From assembly GCA_009823395.1 (NCBI GenBank), contig CM020508.1, positions 7,108,515 to 7,172,514 of the forward strand: 64,000 bases of DNA, in the 5' to 3' direction. Under the pieces are notes generated by a model that saw only the letters and a list, made by a program, of their open reading frames with translations, was not told the origin of the DNA and searched no databases. Shown here piece by piece: positions 61,591 to 64,000 of this stretch. The stretch is from Thamnaconus septentrionalis (Eukaryota; Chordata; Actinopteri; Tetraodontiformes; Monacanthidae). Position 1 is the stretch's first letter. Each line of letters starts with the position of its first letter. A program made the translations under genes and the position numbers.

Positions 61591-64000
61591 GGTGAGATGT
61601 TGTTTTCTGCTGAGGGTATAATTCCAGAAACTTTGAACTGTTTGTTCTGAGGATTACTTAACAGTTTCTGTTTCTGTCACGTTGTTTTTTTTCTTTTCTA
61701 AACATTCTGTTTTATTAAAACAATATGCAGGAACACAAGAGGCAAACAGCTTGGGCAGGTTGGGCTACACAACCCCAGGAATTTACAATCAGTGCATACT
61801 GCACGTTGGTAGCTTTGGTGACAGAAACAAACATGTATGAAATGAGTCCTTGTTTTTTTAATTCCGAGACTCTCCATAGTGAAGCATTAGCGCTCTCTTG
61901 CTTTATAAGTCCGTGGTGTCACCTCTCTCTTGTTGACACCCTCCGCTTTGGCGTGTTGCGGAGATGTTCTTCGCCATCTATCACTCACGCATGCGGCCCG
62001 CACGTATGTGTGAGTGATATTTCGGGCTTTCTTGTTTAGAGCAAAGGGTGATCAGGTTTATGTCTCTCTTTGGCCTCAACCAGCCGTTTTTTCTCTGTTT
62101 ATGTTGAGCCTCTTGTGGCTTCAGTCGTGCGTCAATGGAGAGATAATCATCATCTTTGGCGAGCGTGCGTGTTTTTCTAAGGTTCTAATATCAGTGAGTA
62201 CCCATGATGATGTCCAGTTTACAGCGGACCGAGTCTCTTGGTGGCGGCGGTCTTTTTAACGTAATAAGGAGTGATCACGTATGTGCCATGACTCATCGGC
62301 AGAGAACAGAGGACACACCGGTTCAGAATAACAGTGTAAATGAGTCGTAAGAATATTGTTGTTAATAGAAGGCAAATAACCCTGAGAGAAGAAGAACTTA
62401 CTGTTCTGATTATTTGGCGATAATACGAACCGCCTTCCTTTTCTGCTTGAAACTGCCATAAAATAAAGGTTTGATTCAAAGGGGCGCTGCACTTAAAATT
62501 CAAGTGCACTTAAGAGTCGACTCCATCATGTCAGATGCTCTGGTGACATTTTATAATTCGGATAATGGTTTTTGAGTGGAGGAAAGAAGTTCACCCAAAA
62601 AGTGTCACAGCCAAATACTCCAGTTCAAAGAAAAACGCGACAAAAGGGAAATATAGCATGTTTTCGTAACGGCTGTCATCCAAACAGTCGTGGCAGCACA
62701 GTTTGTCTTGAAACCAGCAACTAAAACAATGTTTTTAAGTGGGGTTGGTTCAGGGTTAGGCTTGGGGCTGAGGTTGGGTCTAGTGTTAGGGTTGGGGTTT
62801 GCGTTAGGGATTCGAGTTGTAGTGTGTTTGTGCGTGTGTGAAACATTTAAATGTATTCGTTTTCCGTGTGTGTGTGTGTGCGTGCAATTATTTGTGTGAA
62901 AAAATGTTTTCTTTGTGCTTGTGTGCGTGTATCACAACACAAGTATGTAGTATGAGGTTTTTCTAGCAAATTTTCAACTTGCAGAGTTTTTGTGCTTTCA
63001 CAATCCTTCATTTCAGGCCTGAAGAGAATTACCTCTCTGTGAGTTTCAGCCAAATCCAAGTCACGACACTAATTAATCAAAAATATAAATATTGGTGTAT
63101 AGCATGACTTTTTCCTCACAGCAAATTTAAAACATTGAATTTCTTTTCACTTTTCACATGGGCTGTTTGATGTGAGGGTCAGGAATCTGGGAGAGACCCT
63201 CAAGCAGCGAGAACACAGAGACCGGGAGGATCTGGAGTCTCTGCTCTGTGTCACTTGCATTGCGCTGTGCGACAGTCAGCTCCCTGCTCTCCGCCTCGGC
63301 CTCCGTGCTATCGCCAACAAAGTGGCACGACGGGCCGGACCCCGTGACCGTCTGCACATTACTAACCGTGCGGGGGCCCCCCCGCCGTTCCACAATAAGT
63401 CCCGTCGACTGATAACACAGAGAGGAGAACCCGCCCGCCCGTGACAAAAGGCATTCTTTGTATAAGATAGCGCAAATGCTAGCGACGGCACGGAGCCGTT
63501 GTTGACACAACACAGAGTAAACAGTCGGCTTCACGCTGGGCGTCCACACGCAAAATGTCACGGCGGCCTCAGCGCCGAGCGCCTGGCTCCTGTCTGTCTG
63601 CAGGCAGAGAGCCCAATGACCAAAGAGAGACCTGCTGCTCCGAGTGTTTACCGCGGCAGCGACACAAAGCGCCGGAGTTTCCTCGGCTTTGTCCGACGCT
63701 GACACGCCTCATTTTGGTTAGCGACGTTGTAAACAGCACAAGCACAAGATTCCCTGCGTGGGCCCTGCAAAAAAAAAAAAAATTTTTTAATGGAAAAAAT
63801 GCTTCCATCAACTTAACAACACTGCATAAAAAACAACCTGACAATAATATTGAATTAATGTTTCAGTTTTTATTTTCATGTTTTGAAATCAAAAAATATT
63901 GTCTAATTAATATTACTTGGACCACATATGGACCATATTTATTGATCATGTGAACTCCTGCACCTGTCATACACTTCTAATTGGCATCCAAAAAGTACGC
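61591..64000 (+). other. hcn2: hcn2 intron 4 (continues past the window)
   Basis: No C-linker/CNBD exon appears: the frames that should follow QEK were not found. There is a degenerate TTAGGG-like stretch at 62743-62818 and a GC-richer block at 63250-63720 without recognisable coding. Confidence 0.65.
62743..62818 (+). repeat. Degenerate telomere-like (TTAGGG/TTGGGG) stretch
   Basis: Repeated GGTTAGG, GGTTGGG and GTTAGGGTTGGGGTT units with substitutions. Interstitial and short. Confidence 0.6.

Overview
The window is vertebrate, almost certainly teleost, genomic DNA. Genes are split by GT-AG introns. (CA)n, (GA)n and trinucleotide microsatellites are abundant, and the interspersed repeats are of fish type: tRNA-headed SINEs, a hAT-like fragment, a MITE-like element and a solo LTR. 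Nothing bacterial or viral was seen.

Four multi-exon protein-coding genes lie on the + strand, in the order fstl3 (16407-20007), rnf126 (29172-33204), bsg (35929-45141) and hcn2 (48453 to beyond the window; last visible exon ends at 61145). I placed every exon by reading frame, splice sites and intron phase. The first three reading frames are complete: 250, 319 and 390 codons. For hcn2, exons 1-4 are present (N-terminus to the end of S6); the C-linker and cyclic-nucleotide-binding domain lie downstream of the window.

Layout. 1-16.2 kb is non-coding, apart from a possible last-exon tail of an upstream gene at 2-61 followed by a poly(A) signal. It holds a transposon-rich stretch at 3.8-7.2 kb and GC-rich, enhancer-like sequence at 9.2-15.2 kb. 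16.2-21.3 kb is fstl3 with its 3' UTR. 21.3-29.1 kb is intergenic with two long (GT)n tracts. 29.1-35.4 kb is rnf126 and its 3' UTR. 35.7-46.8 kb is bsg, starting in a CpG-rich promoter and ending in a roughly 1.7 kb 3' UTR. 48.2-64.0 kb is hcn2, whose introns carry a 490-bp GAT/GAA tract and three copies of a palindrome-containing repeat.

The four genes are not one pathway. Fstl3 is a secreted activin/myostatin antagonist. Rnf126 is a cytosolic RING E3 ligase for protein quality control. Basigin is an Ig-superfamily membrane glycoprotein that chaperones monocarboxylate transporters. Hcn2 is the pacemaker (Ih) channel. They sit together because of conserved synteny with human 19p13.3.

The best leads are: an unexplained 75-codon open exon with good splice sites in bsg intron 1; an RE1/NRSE-like site in hcn2 intron 1; a frame discontinuity in hcn2 exon 1 together with an HCN4-like N-terminus; a four-copy dispersed element with a 24-bp palindrome; and convergent CTCF-like motifs flanking fstl3.
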